The notes below the pieces were generated by a model. It worked only from the letters and a program-made list of their open reading frames with translations. It searched no databases and was not told the origin of the DNA. From Pseudomonas sp. PSB18 (lineage in GTDB: Bacteria; Pseudomonadota; Gammaproteobacteria; Pseudomonadales; Pseudomonadaceae), in NCBI RefSeq assembly GCF_014596565.1, contig NZ_NOIN01000016.1, positions 37,790 through 101,789 on the forward strand: 64,000 nt of DNA, written 5' to 3'. A program made the translations under genes and the position numbers. Below are positions 62,647 to 64,000 of this stretch, piece after piece (the stretch's first letter is position 1; the number at the start of each line of letters is the position of its first letter).

Positions 62647-63606
62647 AGCGGCCTCGAATCCCGCGCGGATCTTCTCCTCGGGCAGCTCGTCGGCGATGAA
62701 CACAATCACGCTTTCCCGGGCCTCATCGGGGGCCCATTCAGTGTCCCAATCGAAGCCGTACAACTTGAGAACACCCTGGAACACCAATCGCCGGGGTTCA
62801 CCGGCGATGTTCAGCACACCCTTGTAGCGCAGCAACTGTTTGCCGTGGTCTTCCAGCAACTGGTTCATGAACTCGCTGAGCTTGTCGATATCCAGCGGCT
62901 TATCGGTACGCAATACCAGACTGCTGATGCGATCGCCCATAGCGGCCTTGGCGACTGGGCGCAGGCTGAACCCCGCGCCCAGGTCCGCATTGAGGTTGAA
63001 GCCGCGGATGTCGAGCAGTTCGGCCAGATCGATCTTGCCATGCTCCACGATCCGGATGGGCGCCCGCCGGTTGATGCGGGTCAAGCGCTCACCAAGTGCC
63101 TCGACATGGGCCGCGTCCACCAGGTCGGTCTTGCTCACCAGAAGGCGATCGGCAAATCCGACCTGGGCCTGGGCGATGGCTTGGGTCAGGTGGACCTCGG
63201 CGTGAGCGGCGTCCACCAAGGTCAGGATGCCGTCGAGAATGTAGCGCTCGCGCAACTCCTCATCGATGAAAAAGGTCTGCGCCACCGGGGCCGGATCGGC
63301 CAGGCCGGTGCACTCGATCACCAGGCGGTCGAAGGCGATGTCACCGCTGTCCAGCCGTTCGAGCAGCAGATACAGGGCCTTGGTCAGATCGGTGTGAATG
63401 GTGCAGCACACGCAGCCGTTGGCCAGGGTCATGACCTGCACCGGCTCGTCACCCAGCAGCTGAGTGTCGATGCCCGCGTCACTGAATTCATTCTCGATCA
63501 CGGCTATCTTCAGGCCGTGCTCGGCCTTGAGCAGATGGCGCAGCAACGTGGTCTTGCCAGCACCGAGGAAGCCGCTGAGGATCGTCACAGGAATGGGAGA
63601 GGACAA
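62638..63606 (-). CDS. yjiA: COG0523 (CobW/YjiA) GTPase
   Basis: 322 aa. N-terminal GTPase with Walker A G-F-L-G-A-G-K-T-T (about residues 12-20), the C-x-C-C metal motif (N-G-C-V-C-C-T-I, about 64-71), and S-K-T-D (G4, about 163-166). C-terminal CobW_C domain ends about residue 320. YjiA-type GTPases bind zinc and are thought to deliver metal to a target; the ybdD-like gene upstream suggests the usual yjiA-ybdD-cstA grouping with peptide or pyruvate uptake. Confidence 0.9.
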   Translation of the reverse strand: MSSPIPVTILSGFLGAGKTTLLRHLLKAEHGLKIAVIENEFSDAGIDTQLLGDEPVQVMTLANGCVCCTIHTDLTKALYLLLERLDSGDIAFDRLVIECTGLADPAPVAQTFFIDEELRERYILDGILTLVDAAHAEVHLTQAIAQAQVGFADRLLVSKTDLVDAAHVEALGERLTRINRRAPIRIVEHGKIDLAELLDIRGFNLNADLGAGFSLRPVAKAAMGDRISSLVLRTDKPLDIDKLSEFMNQLLEDHGKQLLRYKGVLNIAGEPRRLVFQGVLKLYGFDWDTEWAPDEARESVIVFIADELPEEKIRAGFEAALF

Positions 63607-63631
63607 ACAGAATCTCCTTGATGCGGATTTT

Positions 63632-63720
63632 TTGGGAGAGCGAGCTTGCTCGCGATAGCAGTGGGTCAGTCACTATGAGGTCGGCTGATAGTACGCCATC
63701 GCGAGCAGACTCGCTTCCAT
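63632..63720. repeat. Degenerate REPIN upstream of yjiA
   Basis: Arms 63632-63655 (TTGGGAGAGCGAGC...) and 63699-63720 (ending TCGCTTCCA) match the REP consensus imperfectly; the two arms no longer match each other at several positions, indicating decay. Confidence 0.75.
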
Positions 63721-63767
63721 AGGGAATCGGTGGTGGACACAGAACCTGAGGTTGCCCAAAAACAACT

Positions 63768-63853
63768 GTGGGAGCGAGGCTTGCCCGCGATGCAGGCGCC
63801 TCGGTCTACAGCAATACCGAGGCGATGCTATCGCGGGCAAGCCTTGCTCCCAC
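63768..63853. repeat. REPIN of a second sequence type (GGCTTGCCCGCGA core)
   Basis: Plus arm 63768-63790 (GTGGGAGCGAGGCTTGCCCG...) and minus arm 63831-63853 (TCGCGGGCAAGCCTTGCTCC...): cores GGCTTGCCCGC/GCGGGCAAGCC, differing from the CCTGCTCGC cores elsewhere. A truncated copy (AAGCTTGCTCCCAC) follows at 63854-63867. Confidence 0.85.
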
Positions 63854-63893
63854 AAGCTTGCTCCCACAGGGGATTTACCTCAGGGCTGCCGGG

Positions 63894-64000
63894 TCAACAG
63901 CACTTCGGCCCACCCTTGCCACCGTAACGGGCCTCCTGGCGTTCGCGGAAGAACGCCTCGTAGTCCATCACCGGTTTGTCCGGGTGCTTGGTTTGCATGT
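63894..64000 (-). CDS. YbdD/YjiX-like small protein, C-terminal part
   Basis: The gene continues past the right edge. The visible 34 codons end ...M-Q-T-K-H-P-D-K-P-V-M-D-Y-E-A-F-F-R-E-R-Q-E-A-R-Y-G then G-K-G-G-P-K-C-C and stop. This is the conserved C-terminus of the short YbdD/YjiX (DUF466) family, which pairs with CstA/BtsT carbon-starvation transporters. The cstA gene would be expected just upstream, outside the window. Confidence 0.8.
   Translation of the reverse strand, partial: MQTKHPDKPVMDYEAFFRERQEARYGGKGGPKCC

Overview
This is a high-GC gammaproteobacterial chromosome segment that I place in Pseudomonas, most likely the P. fluorescens complex. The reasons are the gene order (pilA|pilBCD-coaE-yacG ... 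clpB-pgeF-rluD|bamD ... pilS-pilR ... fimU-pilVWX-pilY1-pilE ... ispH-fkpB-lspA-ileS-ribF-murJ|rpsT ... proB-cgtA-rpmA-rplU|ispB ... ettA|morA-glyA ... yjiA-ybdD), which as I remember it follows the PA4525-PA4604 stretch of P. aeruginosa, and the many GTGGGAGCGAGC-type REP sequences typical of fluorescent pseudomonads. The window is almost entirely core genome. I found no phage, integrase, transposase, CRISPR array or recognisable defence system.

Layout. 1-7.5 kb: start of a secreted protein gene, the major pilin pilA with a clear sigma-54 promoter, the divergent pilus assembly genes pilB-pilC-pilD, then coaE, yacG, an ECF-type permease, and two conserved DUF genes. 7.5-11.4 kb: NDH-2 dehydrogenase, a chemoreceptor, and a four-gene tRNA cluster (Asn-Pro-Lys-Pro). 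11.7-17.9 kb: clpB with a sigma-32-type promoter, pgeF-rluD, bamD, and a small PP0621-like gene. 17.9-20.8 kb: pilS-pilR, the two-component system expected to drive the sigma-54 pilA promoter at the left end. 20.8-21.36 kb: a REPIN followed by an unusually structured noncoding element. 21.36-28.8 kb: thiO and the minor-pilin operon fimU-pilV-pilW-pilX-pilY1-pilE, with a separate fimT-like gene pointing the other way. 28.8-42.1 kb: isoprenoid, lipoprotein, tRNA-charging, flavin, peptidoglycan, ribosomal, proline and polyprenyl genes (ispH, fkpB, lspA, ileS, ribF, murJ, rpsT, creA, proB, cgtA, rpmA, rplU, ispB). 42.2-51.4 kb: smaller conserved genes, including one behind a strong Fur box, fklB, a UPF0114 membrane protein, a Lon-type protease with a degenerate P-loop, a DUF3015/DUF4105 pair, a lipoprotein and a Gre-like factor. 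51.5-64 kb: ettA, the cyclic-di-GMP protein morA, glyA, an AT-richer orphan gene, a dicarboxylate-type symporter followed by two GntR-family regulators, yjiA, and the end of a ybdD gene.

The strongest common theme is type IV pili: major pilin, assembly ATPase, platform protein, prepilin peptidase, minor pilins, PilY1 adhesin and PilS/PilR control lie in three blocks within 29 kb, and MorA may link surface behaviour to c-di-GMP.

Intergenic DNA is rich in paired inverted REP sequences (REPINs, about 86-90 bp). The most unusual noncoding feature is at about 21.06-21.28 kb: a closed three-way-junction fold followed by four more hairpins, one with a perfect 12-bp stem. That element, the matched insertions in both arms of one REPIN, the terminator inside the tRNA cluster and the AT-rich orphan gene at 59 kb are the best candidates for something undescribed. 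I did not see a novel multi-gene system.
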